Shown in pieces: positions 1 through 5,674 of a stretch of DNA of 5,674 bases. Position 1 is the stretch's first letter. Every line of letters begins with the position of its first letter. Below the pieces are notes generated by a model. It saw nothing but the letters and a program-made list of their open reading frames with translations. It searched no databases and was not told the DNA's origin. Location: assembly GCA_019634245.1 (NCBI GenBank), contig JAHQVR010000090.1, positions 1-5,674 on the forward strand, written 5' to 3'. The DNA comes from Gammaproteobacteria bacterium. GTDB taxonomy: Bacteria > Pseudomonadota > Gammaproteobacteria > Granulosicoccales > Granulosicoccaceae. The translations under genes and the position numbers were made by a program.

Positions 1-1794
1 CTGCTCTTTCGCGTCAGCCAATGTCATCTCTCCATTGGTTAAGCTCTCGAGCAGCAATTGAGTGATAGTGACACGTGCATCCGGTGAGGGATGCTGCGCG
101 TCGATACGTGCAAACTCTGTTTGGCGTACCACGGTGACACTAACTTGCTGCGACTCAACGTTAAAGTCGATCACCGAGACAACCCCTTTCGATTTAATCG
201 GGTTCAAACGTATCGCATAAGCATCAAACCAGTCTTTTAGGGTTAGTGTTGCTGCCAGATCGACGTTGCGCCCCCCAGATGCTGGCAATGGCACCACACC
301 GTCTTCCAATTCTTTTGCACCGGTGAGGTAGATGTTGCGCATAATGCCGCTCTCTTCGCGATACCCCTGGTGACGATAGACCAGTGCCAAGAGGTTTTTG
401 GCTTCATCACTACGATGGCCAGCAAAAACAACATGGCTTAGTACGGTAGCCGCCCACTGTAGCTCATCGTCCATAATCGCCTCACCGGCAACCTGGATCG
501 CTGCATTGACACCACCCATCGATTCAATCAGCTTTTTACCGAGCGCGGCGGGGGCCAACGGATTTAGATTGACAGGATTACCATCAAAAAAGCCGTAGTA
601 TCGCTGATAAACCGCCCGTGCATTAAAACTCAGTGTCCCGTAGTAACCGCGTACATGGAATGCTTCTGACATCCAATCCGGCTCGTCCAGTTCACTGGCA
701 ATCTCGTCCGGAGTTGCGCCGCTATTGGCAAGCCTTAGCGTTTGATCGTGCAGATACTTATATAGGTCTCGTTGTTCTGCCAGGTAGCGTTCAATGTTGT
801 CCCGCCCCCACACCGGCCAGTTATGGCTGTTAATCAACACATCGGCACTGTGTGCAAACAAGGTGGCGGCCTCGTCGATACAACGTGACCACAGCAGCGC
901 ATCGCGTACCTGCGCACCACGCGGGGTAAGCACATTGTGTTGGGTCTGCGTGCACACCTCAGACATACAAAGCACGGCAAATTCAGGCAACAGGAAGGTA
1001 AATTCTGCAGGTGCCTCCGTGCCACTGGCCATGGCGAACACAAACTGAACACCATCGATTACTCTTTGTGCACCGGTCTCACCAACAAAGTGAGTCGGTG
1101 TAACGAATGTTCGATTACCTTTGCCAACAGTTTTGCCAATACCGCCATCGACACTGCCCTCAACACTTTCGTCAAGGGTTAAGCCAAACTGATAGATTGC
1201 ACGCCGCGATGTGTGGTTACCACCCAGAATGCCTTCCGATGCAGCAAACTGCATAAAGCCTTCGGGTGCGTAAATGGGTGGCGGCGCATTTGCATCGAGT
1301 ACACCGCGAATTCCTCCAAAGTGATCCGGATGGGTGTGGGTCAGAATGACCGCGGTAACCGGTCGCTCCCCAAGTGTTTCATTGACAACGTTTAGCGCTG
1401 CCCTGGAAGTTTCTTCGGTCATTAGCGGATCAACCAGAATCCACCCCTCGTTACCGCGGATAATGGTCATGTTGGCATAATCGAATCCGCGTGCTTGCCA
1501 TACACCATCGGACACTTCAAAGAGTCCACCGATGGCATTCAGGCGTGCCATGCGCCACAGAGATGGATTAACAGTCGCCGGGCACTCAGCTTTAAGGAAG
1601 TCGTATTTCGACATATCCCAGGCACTGCGACCGAAACTGTTCATGATGCCAGCCGCTGGCAAGTCAGCCAGCTTGCCTTTTTCAGCAGCCGTAAAATCCG
1701 TCTGGTTACCCAGAGGCAGCTGTTCGGCAACCGCTTCATTTTTTTGTCGTGTTGCGCCATCCAACACTTGTTTTAGAGATTCAAACGTTGGCAT
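1..1794 (-). CDS. SdsA1-type alkyl sulfatase, zinc metallo-β-lactamase fold (C-terminal end off window)
   Basis: This enzyme should hydrolyse organic sulfate esters, releasing inorganic sulfate and an alcohol, with a binuclear zinc centre. The frame is open for 598 codons from ATG 1794 to the left edge; relatives are roughly 620-660 aa, so a few dozen residues are missing. Visible features are THTHPDH at 152-158 (H153, H155, D157, H158), TEAPAEF at 259-265 (E264), E279 in CMSEVC, HN at 286-287 with R292, and H324 in SHNWPVWG. The spacings E279-N287-R292-H324 match the SdsA1 ligands as I recall them (E299, N307, R312, H344). Next come RDLYKYLHDQTLRLAN (342-357) and GYYGTLSFN (383-391) of the dimerisation domain, then an SCP2-like C-terminal domain from about 499 (FDAYAIRLNP). 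The N-terminus has no hydrophobic signal, so a cytoplasmic location is inferred. The start overlaps the end of the TetR gene by 14 nt, without a clear Shine-Dalgarno sequence. The family call is firm; the substrate is unknown and could be primary, secondary or aryl sulfate. Confidence 0.93.
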   Translation of the reverse strand, partial: MPTFESLKQVLDGATRQKNEAVAEQLPLGNQTDFTAAEKGKLADLPAAGIMNSFGRSAWDMSKYDFLKAECPATVNPSLWRMARLNAIGGLFEVSDGVWQARGFDYANMTIIRGNEGWILVDPLMTEETSRAALNVVNETLGERPVTAVILTHTHPDHFGGIRGVLDANAPPPIYAPEGFMQFAASEGILGGNHTSRRAIYQFGLTLDESVEGSVDGGIGKTVGKGNRTFVTPTHFVGETGAQRVIDGVQFVFAMASGTEAPAEFTFLLPEFAVLCMSEVCTQTQHNVLTPRGAQVRDALLWSRCIDEAATLFAHSADVLINSHNWPVWGRDNIERYLAEQRDLYKYLHDQTLRLANSGATPDEIASELDEPDWMSEAFHVRGYYGTLSFNARAVYQRYYGFFDGNPVNLNPLAPAALGKKLIESMGGVNAAIQVAGEAIMDDELQWAATVLSHVVFAGHRSDEAKNLLALVYRHQGYREESGIMRNIYLTGAKELEDGVVPLPASGGRNVDLAATLTLKDWFDAYAIRLNPIKSKGVVSVIDFNVESQQVSVTVVRQTEFARIDAQHPSPDARVTITQLLLESLTNGEMTLADAKEQ

Positions 1795-2497
1795 TGTCAG
1801 TATTTTTGGTAAAGGGTTTTGATTGCCTTGCCTCGGCAGTCACAATCGAGTCAAGCATTAAGATCAGATAGTGTCGAAACGGTTCATCGTCGATACCAAA
1901 GGCGAGTTTCCGATTCATCATTTCGTTATTAAGCGCCGAAAACAATAGCTGCACTGCTACGGACACTCTTTCATCAAGACCGTCCGGATTCTGCACAACC
2001 GGAATGTAGAGCTGTGTCACCCTCGATCTGAGTAGGCGCCCTCGTTCAAGCATCGGCCCCCACCATGCAGGTTTTTCTGAAATAAACGCATACGCTTCAC
2101 GCAACACGCCGCGCCATGGCCCCGAATACACCAGTAACATGACGTCAACGAATGCGGTGCTGATATCGTGATGCGCCTTGCCAACGAATCGCTGCGGCTC
2201 AAGGTGTTCTTCAAAGAGTTGCATGTGCTCATCCATCATGCGAGCAACCTGAAACGCAAAAAACGTGTCCTTATCGGAAAATCTCGAGTAGAAGCCACCG
2301 ACGGAACTGCCCGCGGCCTCGGCCAAAACCGGGATAGGCAAATCGTCAAGCCGGCGGTGTTGCAGCGCTGTGCGACCCGCCAGAACAAATCTGTCCTGCA
2401 GTTTTCGGCTGCGATGCTGCCTGGCAGTACGAACACCGGGGATCTCGGCGACGCTCACCCGCAGACTGGTGTTGGTTTCACAAGAACGGTCAGACAT
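1781..2497 (-). CDS. TetR/AcrR-family transcriptional regulator
   Basis: This is a 238-aa DNA-binding regulator, probably a ligand-responsive repressor acting as a dimer. The TetR_N helix-turn-helix lies at about residues 33-80: the stretch LAEAAGSSVGGFYSRFSDKD (58-77) is the classic turn, recognition helix and following YxxFxxK-type segment. The remaining residues form a helical ligand and dimerisation domain with no recognisable specificity. An Arg-rich N-terminal extension of about 30 residues (GVRTARQHRSRK at 21-32) precedes the HTH and may add DNA contacts. I chose ATG 2497; an in-frame TTG at 2515 would add six residues. Neither has a good Shine-Dalgarno sequence. The gene heads the minus-strand unit, overlaps the sulfatase start by 14 nt, and diverges from the TRAP genes, which is the usual layout for a local autoregulating repressor of both arms. 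The family is certain from sequence; its targets and ligand are inferred. Confidence 0.92.
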   Translation of the reverse strand: MSDRSCETNTSLRVSVAEIPGVRTARQHRSRKLQDRFVLAGRTALQHRRLDDLPIPVLAEAAGSSVGGFYSRFSDKDTFFAFQVARMMDEHMQLFEEHLEPQRFVGKAHHDISTAFVDVMLLVYSGPWRGVLREAYAFISEKPAWWGPMLERGRLLRSRVTQLYIPVVQNPDGLDERVSVAVQLLFSALNNEMMNRKLAFGIDDEPFRHYLILMLDSIVTAEARQSKPFTKNTDNANV

Positions 2498-2523
2498 ACG
2501 GCATACAGGGTGCAAAACTTCGC

Positions 2524-2551
2524 TTGCAATGTCAATGAGAATCAGTATTCT
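2524..2551 (+). promoter_or_regulatory. Candidate σ70 promoter for the TRAP transporter operon
   Basis: TTGCAA (2524-2529, four of six matches to the -35 consensus) is followed after 16 bp by TATTCT (2546-2551, four of six matches to the -10 consensus). Transcription would begin near 2558 and give an mRNA leader of about 100 nt before the permease ATG. The -10 lies inside the palindrome, as expected for a repressed promoter. A second -10-like hexamer, TTTAAT (2555-2560), lacks a matching -35. The match is modest. Confidence 0.35.
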
Positions 2552-2555
2552 GATT
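2534..2555. promoter_or_regulatory. Candidate operator: imperfect 22-bp palindrome in the divergent gap
   Basis: The arms AATGAGAAT and ATTCTGATT flank the 4-nt centre CAGT and pair at 8 of 9 positions. Nested inside is a perfect repeat AATCAG-TATT-CTGATT (2540-2555). Its size, symmetry and position between a tetR gene and the divergent transporter operon fit a TetR-family operator. It overlaps candidate -10 elements on both strands, so a bound dimer could block both directions. The alternative is a Fur-type site: bases 2531-2549 agree with the 19-bp Fur consensus at 14 positions by my count. Binding is inferred, not shown. Confidence 0.5.
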
Positions 2556-2558
2556 TTA
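2553..2558 (-). promoter_or_regulatory. Candidate -10 element for the tetR-sulfatase unit
   Basis: On the minus strand these bases read TAAAAT, five of six matches to the σ70 -10 consensus, at the edge of the palindrome. Transcription would start near 2546, about 50 nt ahead of the regulator ATG. No good -35 hexamer sits 16-18 bp upstream, so this is a weak prediction that rests mainly on position. Confidence 0.25.
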
Positions 2559-2627
2559 ATGCTCCAAACCCGGAAAGAACATGGCCAACAGGTGCATTTT
2601 TAGTTTGCTTTCAACGCGACTTAGACT

Positions 2628-2637
2628 GTCTCGAGAC
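2628..2637. repeat. Perfect 10-bp palindrome in the permease leader
   Basis: GTCTCGAGAC is self-complementary and ends 24 bp before the permease ATG. It partly overlaps two direct copies of AGACTG spaced 11 bp apart (2623-2628 and 2634-2639), about one helical turn. It could be a second protein-binding site on one face of the DNA, or a chance palindrome; as RNA the hairpin has no loop and would be weak. No function can be assigned. Confidence 0.3.
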
Positions 2638-2661
2638 TGAACTCCGGACGACTAACTAGCC

Positions 2662-4752
2662 ATGGCAGCACTGCAAAACCGAACGTCAATGCAACGCACC
2701 TGTGATTTCGTCAGTGTGATATTCACATTGACTATCGTTATCTATGCAGCATCTGGTCCGTTGACCGACTTTGTACGCTGGTTTATCGAAACCACCACAG
2801 CAGGTTTCGATGAACTGTCTCGTCGCGACCAAAGAATCCTCTTCAAGGAACACTGGCTGGGGGCTGGATTCAAGTCGTTTGAACGCAATTTTCTCCTTCC
2901 CACCGGCATGATCCTCGGTCTGCCGCTATTACTTTCTTTTTTTATTTCGTTTTTAGATCTTCCGATGCGCTTTAAATGGCTTAACGCCAGTTTGGCCATA
3001 CTCTCAGCGCTGGTGTTTCTGGTCTGGATAGGCAAGTTGTTCAGCATAGATGTCGGTGTGCTTCCATCTGCCAAACTCATTGACTTTATGTTGTTCCCCG
3101 TTGCCACCGTATTGACGATCTATCTTACCTGGCGCTTGTTCGGTTCATTTATCGTTGGTTTTTGTCTGTTCTGGGTAATCTACTTTTTAGTACGAGGCTA
3201 CCTTCCAGAGTGGACCGGAATTTTCGCTGGTGCGGACAATACACTTGGCCAGTCTGTGCGATCGATGGTTTTGAACTTTTGGTCACAAACCGGCGGTATG
3301 TTTGGCCAGCCACTTCAGGTCGTATCTGGCAACGTCCTGATATTTTTAGTGTTCGGGTCGGTATTGATGGCAAGCGGCGCGGGGACATTGCTGATGAAGA
3401 TCGCAAATCGATTAACCGGCGGTGTCACCGGTGGAGCTGCTCATGCTGCGATCGCCTCGTCGGCACTTTTCGGAACGCTTTCGGGTGCTGCGATTTCCAA
3501 CGTCGTGTCCACCGGTGTGATGACAATCCCGGTCATTAAACGCTCCGGATTTAAGGCGAGCTTTGCAGGCGCCGTGGAAGCCGCCGCGTCGACTGGTGGT
3601 CAAATCATGCCTCCTGTTATGGGCGTGGTGGCTTTTTTTGTAGCAGGCCAGATTGGTCTTGAGTATCGCTATATCGTGGTCGCTGCAATTATCCCTGCGC
3701 TGTTTTATTACATTGGCATTTTCCTTACGGTTTATTTCGAAGCAAAGCGACAAGGCATTGGCGGCTTACCACGAACTGAACGCCCGGGTTTAACAGCGCA
3801 TGAATTGGTGCAATGCCTGGTATTCATTATTCCGCTGAGCGTCATGAGTTATATGCTGTTCGCCCAGCCGTCTGTTCAGAAAGCGGGTTTTTACGGTTTT
3901 ATCTCCGCGCTGATCACAGCGTTAGTGTTGTTTCCTGACTATCGATCAACCGGAAAAATCTATCGTGCATTTGCCGATGCAGGACGCATGAGCGCATCGA
4001 TAATCGTAATCGTCGCAACAATTGGATTGATTGTTGGGTTAATTCAGGTGTCTGGGTTTTCCGGGCGCTTGTCTTTGTTGCTGACACAATTGGCATCCGG
4101 GCCATTGTTTACGACATTGGTTATTGTAGCGCTTGGTGCCATCGTACTAGGGATGGGGCTTCCACCGGGAGCCACTTATTTTATTATCGTTATCGCGCTG
4201 TCTTCTGGTATTGATGCTGTCGGCATTGCACCGTTGACTCTGCACCTGTTCGTCGTATTCTTTGCTGTTATTTCGGCGGTTACACCACCGGTTGCACTCG
4301 CCGCATTCGCTGCTGCACCGATCGCCGGAGCCAGCCCCTTGTCGACCGGATTTCAGGCGGCAAGATTATCCATTGCAGGATTTATTATTCCGTTTGTCTT
4401 CGTATACCACCCAGCTGTGCTCTACAAACTACAGGAGCTCTTTTTGTGGTTTGGAGAAGACCTGCCACGCTCCAAAGCTATGATTGATCTAAGTCTGGTC
4501 AGTTGGGGTGATCTTGCATGGATCATGACTGCATTCTGTATCGCGATGTGGTTGATCTGTTCGGCATTAACCGGGTTTGAGAAAACACAACTGCGTGGCT
4601 GGGAGCGCGTAGTGCGTGTCGCAGTTGGCATAGCACTACTTTTCCCGCAATTCACAATATTCGTCCCCGCGCTAATCGCCGCGCTGGCGTTGATTGGCAT
4701 TCATCGATTCAAAAGCCGCGGTACCAACATGACCACTGCGCACACTACTTAG
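2662..4752 (+). CDS. TRAP transporter permease, fused small and large subunits (TAXI-type, DctQM-like)
   Basis: This inner-membrane protein imports a solute handed over by a periplasmic receptor, normally driven by Na+ or H+ symport. It has 696 aa, within the range for fused 4TM/12TM TRAP permeases. The small-subunit-like part has hydrophobic segments near 14-30, 78-98, 108-124 and 141-178. The large DctM-like part has many segments from about 222 to 585, then C-terminal helices near 617-635 and 650-680. Family signatures are GGVTGGAAHAAIASSALFGT (253-272), SGAAISNVVSTGVMTIPVIK (274-293), EAAASTGGQIMPPVMGVVAF (306-325), GMGLPPGATY (497-506) and TPPVALAAFAAAPIAGA (541-557). ATG 2662 is the first possible ATG after an in-frame TAA at 2653; M10 (2689) is an alternative. 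Neither has a clear Shine-Dalgarno sequence. The solute receptor gene follows 13 nt downstream, which supports the TAXI-TRAP call. The substrate cannot be read from the permease. Confidence 0.95.
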   Translation: MAALQNRTSMQRTCDFVSVIFTLTIVIYAASGPLTDFVRWFIETTTAGFDELSRRDQRILFKEHWLGAGFKSFERNFLLPTGMILGLPLLLSFFISFLDLPMRFKWLNASLAILSALVFLVWIGKLFSIDVGVLPSAKLIDFMLFPVATVLTIYLTWRLFGSFIVGFCLFWVIYFLVRGYLPEWTGIFAGADNTLGQSVRSMVLNFWSQTGGMFGQPLQVVSGNVLIFLVFGSVLMASGAGTLLMKIANRLTGGVTGGAAHAAIASSALFGTLSGAAISNVVSTGVMTIPVIKRSGFKASFAGAVEAAASTGGQIMPPVMGVVAFFVAGQIGLEYRYIVVAAIIPALFYYIGIFLTVYFEAKRQGIGGLPRTERPGLTAHELVQCLVFIIPLSVMSYMLFAQPSVQKAGFYGFISALITALVLFPDYRSTGKIYRAFADAGRMSASIIVIVATIGLIVGLIQVSGFSGRLSLLLTQLASGPLFTTLVIVALGAIVLGMGLPPGATYFIIVIALSSGIDAVGIAPLTLHLFVVFFAVISAVTPPVALAAFAAAPIAGASPLSTGFQAARLSIAGFIIPFVFVYHPAVLYKLQELFLWFGEDLPRSKAMIDLSLVSWGDLAWIMTAFCIAMWLICSALTGFEKTQLRGWERVVRVAVGIALLFPQFTIFVPALIAALALIGIHRFKSRGTNMTTAHTT

Positions 4753-4754
4753 AA

Positions 4755-4760
4755 AAGAGG
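4755..4760 (+). promoter_or_regulatory. Ribosome binding site of the TAXI receptor gene
   Basis: AAGAGG, with an A-rich stretch before it, lies 5 nt upstream of ATG 4766 and just after the permease stop TAG (4750-4752). It is the only good Shine-Dalgarno sequence in the window and fixes the receptor start. It would let the receptor be made at higher levels than the permease from one mRNA, as transporters of this type need. Confidence 0.75.
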
Positions 4761-4765
4761 ATATT

Positions 4766-4825
4766 ATGCGAAATACGTTTCTATCGGCGATACTTGCCGC
4801 CACACTGACGTCCACGGCCCATGCC
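4766..4825 (+). other. Sec signal peptide coding segment of the receptor
   Basis: Residues 1-20 show a short basic n-region (one Arg), a hydrophobic core FLSAILAATL and an AHA signal peptidase I site before the acidic ED. No Cys follows the site, so the receptor should be soluble in the periplasm, not a lipoprotein. Confidence 0.85.
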
Positions 4826-5674
4826 GAAGACACCAAGCTTAGAATGGCGACGATCGCACCGAGCCTCGGGGCATCTATCACGATGGCCACGTTTGCCAAT
4901 GTCGTTAACGAAAATGCCGAGGGTGTCACCGTTGAAGTATCGGCCGGTGGTGCAGCGACACTCCACCAGCTTGAAGTTGGACGCGGTAATCTTGAGATGG
5001 CCATGACGAGCCCGGTTATCTATAACCTGATGGCCGGCGGCAAGGTCATGTACCAAAAAGAAGAAGACGCTCCTGAAGCCGCCAAAAAGGTACGCCTGTT
5101 AATGTGGTTTCCCTGGGGCCCTTATCATTTCGCGGTTCGAGCAGCTAGCGATATAGAATATCTGGACGATATCGAAGGCGCTACCGTGTTCCTGGGGCCA
5201 CAAGGTGGCGGCGCATACAATGGTGCAAAAGGCTGGATTGAATCTACCACCGGGTTGGTCGCTGGTGAAGATTACGAGGCAATTGCTGCAAACTGGCAAA
5301 CCGGTTTTCAGGCATTTCTCGACGACAAAGTAGATATGTATGTGAACGGGTGTCTCGACCCGTGCGGTCAATTCATTCAGTTTACCGAAACCGAAGAAGT
5401 TCGATTTCTGGCGCCCGCCGAACCATTTGCAGAAGGCGTGGACAAATGGCTTGGGCCATTTCGCTATCGCGACACCATTGAGCCAGGCCAGTACGGCGGG
5501 CAGAAAAACGATAGCGCGATTGATTCGTGGAACACGGCAGTCGGCATTGCTGTGCGCAGTGATGTGGATGAAGAGACAGTCTACCAACTTACCAAAGCAT
5601 TCTGGGATAACCTCGATCAAGTCACCTCAGATGCACCGTGGGCGAAAGCTTTGAATCTCGAATTTGCCTCCAAA
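4766..5674 (+). CDS. TAXI-family TRAP transporter periplasmic solute-binding protein (C-terminal end off window)
   Basis: This is the extracytoplasmic receptor that should capture the solute and deliver it to the upstream permease. There are 303 codons visible with no stop; the family is usually about 310-350 aa, so only the tail is missing. Residues 1-20 form a Sec signal peptide (MRNTFLSAILAATLTSTAHA) with probable cleavage after AHA20. The mature protein has TAXI-like landmarks: a VEVSAGGAATLHQLEVGRGN segment (57-76) resembling the family's turn before the first ligand loop, MAMTSPVIYNLMAG, an LGPQGGGAYNGA loop near 149-160, and AVGIAVRSDVDEETVYQLTK near the end. The usual Gly-rich GGxYYP-type motif at the mature N-terminus is not seen; TIAPSLGASITMATFANVVN stands there. 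C196 and C200 (GCLDPCG) may form a disulfide in the periplasm. Start and operon position are supported by a strong ribosome binding site. The ligand is unknown; linkage to a sulfatase suggests a sulfate ester or related anion. Confidence 0.9.
   Translation, partial: MRNTFLSAILAATLTSTAHAEDTKLRMATIAPSLGASITMATFANVVNENAEGVTVEVSAGGAATLHQLEVGRGNLEMAMTSPVIYNLMAGGKVMYQKEEDAPEAAKKVRLLMWFPWGPYHFAVRAASDIEYLDDIEGATVFLGPQGGGAYNGAKGWIESTTGLVAGEDYEAIAANWQTGFQAFLDDKVDMYVNGCLDPCGQFIQFTETEEVRFLAPAEPFAEGVDKWLGPFRYRDTIEPGQYGGQKNDSAIDSWNTAVGIAVRSDVDEETVYQLTKAFWDNLDQVTSDAPWAKALNLEFASK

Noticed and set aside
794..1182. Plus-strand open frames within the first 1.8 kb
   Set aside because: They are opposite a continuous 598-codon sulfatase frame with intact family motifs and have no protein-like character of their own.
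2498..2515. Longer TetR form from TTG 2515
   Set aside because: It adds only MHPVCR, has no ribosome binding site, and an ATG is present six codons later; kept only as an alternative.
2529..2535. TTGACA on the minus strand (2535-2530) as the tetR -35 box
   Set aside because: The hexamer is perfect, but no -10-like sequence lies 16-18 bp downstream; the nearest (TATGCC) is 24 bp away and would leave almost no leader.
2168..2659. 163-codon plus-strand open frame across the tetR gene and gap
   Set aside because: It lies mostly antisense to a clear TetR protein, has no recognisable domain, and ends within the permease leader; it is a shadow of the real gene.
4753..4765. Terminator or promoter between permease and receptor
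   Set aside because: The 13-nt gap holds only a ribosome binding site; there is no room for a hairpin and U-tract.
4672..5056. Minus-strand open frames across the permease end and receptor start
   Set aside because: They are antisense to two well-supported genes, cross a gene boundary and show no domain.
5099..5620. 173-codon minus-strand open frame in the receptor gene
   Set aside because: The plus strand encodes a TAXI receptor throughout; the antisense frame is by-product of codon use.

Overview
The window holds four protein-coding genes in two divergent units around a regulatory gap of 164 bases (2498-2661). GC content looks moderate. The gene families (an SdsA1-type alkyl sulfatase, a TetR repressor and a TAXI-type TRAP transporter) and the σ70-like signals suggest a Gram-negative bacterium. 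A proteobacterium is most likely, possibly marine, but the sequence alone does not fix the taxon.

Left unit, minus strand. A TetR/AcrR-family regulator (1781-2497) is followed by a zinc metallo-β-lactamase-fold alkyl sulfatase (1794 down to the left edge, missing its C-terminal end). The two reading frames overlap by 14 nt, so they are almost certainly co-transcribed and may be translationally coupled. The sulfatase is absent from simple complete-ORF listings because it runs off the window, but it is open without interruption for 598 codons and carries the family's metal and sulfate-binding residues. No signal peptide is visible, so it is probably cytoplasmic, unlike the secreted SdsA1.

Right unit, plus strand. 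A fused TRAP permease (DctQM-like, 696 aa, 2662-4752) is followed 13 nt later by a periplasmic TAXI-family solute receptor with a clear Sec signal peptide (4766 to the right edge, missing its last residues). The receptor has a good ribosome binding site; the permease does not.

The gap contains an imperfect 22-bp palindrome (2534-2555) that overlaps candidate -10 elements on both strands. It is the natural candidate operator for the TetR protein, although the same bases also resemble a Fur box. The simplest reading is one inducible module: the receptor captures an anionic solute, the permease imports it by ion symport, the cytoplasmic sulfatase removes sulfate from it, and TetR derepresses both arms when the ligand or a product is present. 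The sulfate-ester nature of the ligand is an inference from gene linkage. No RNA genes, mobile elements, CRISPR arrays or convincing terminators were seen.
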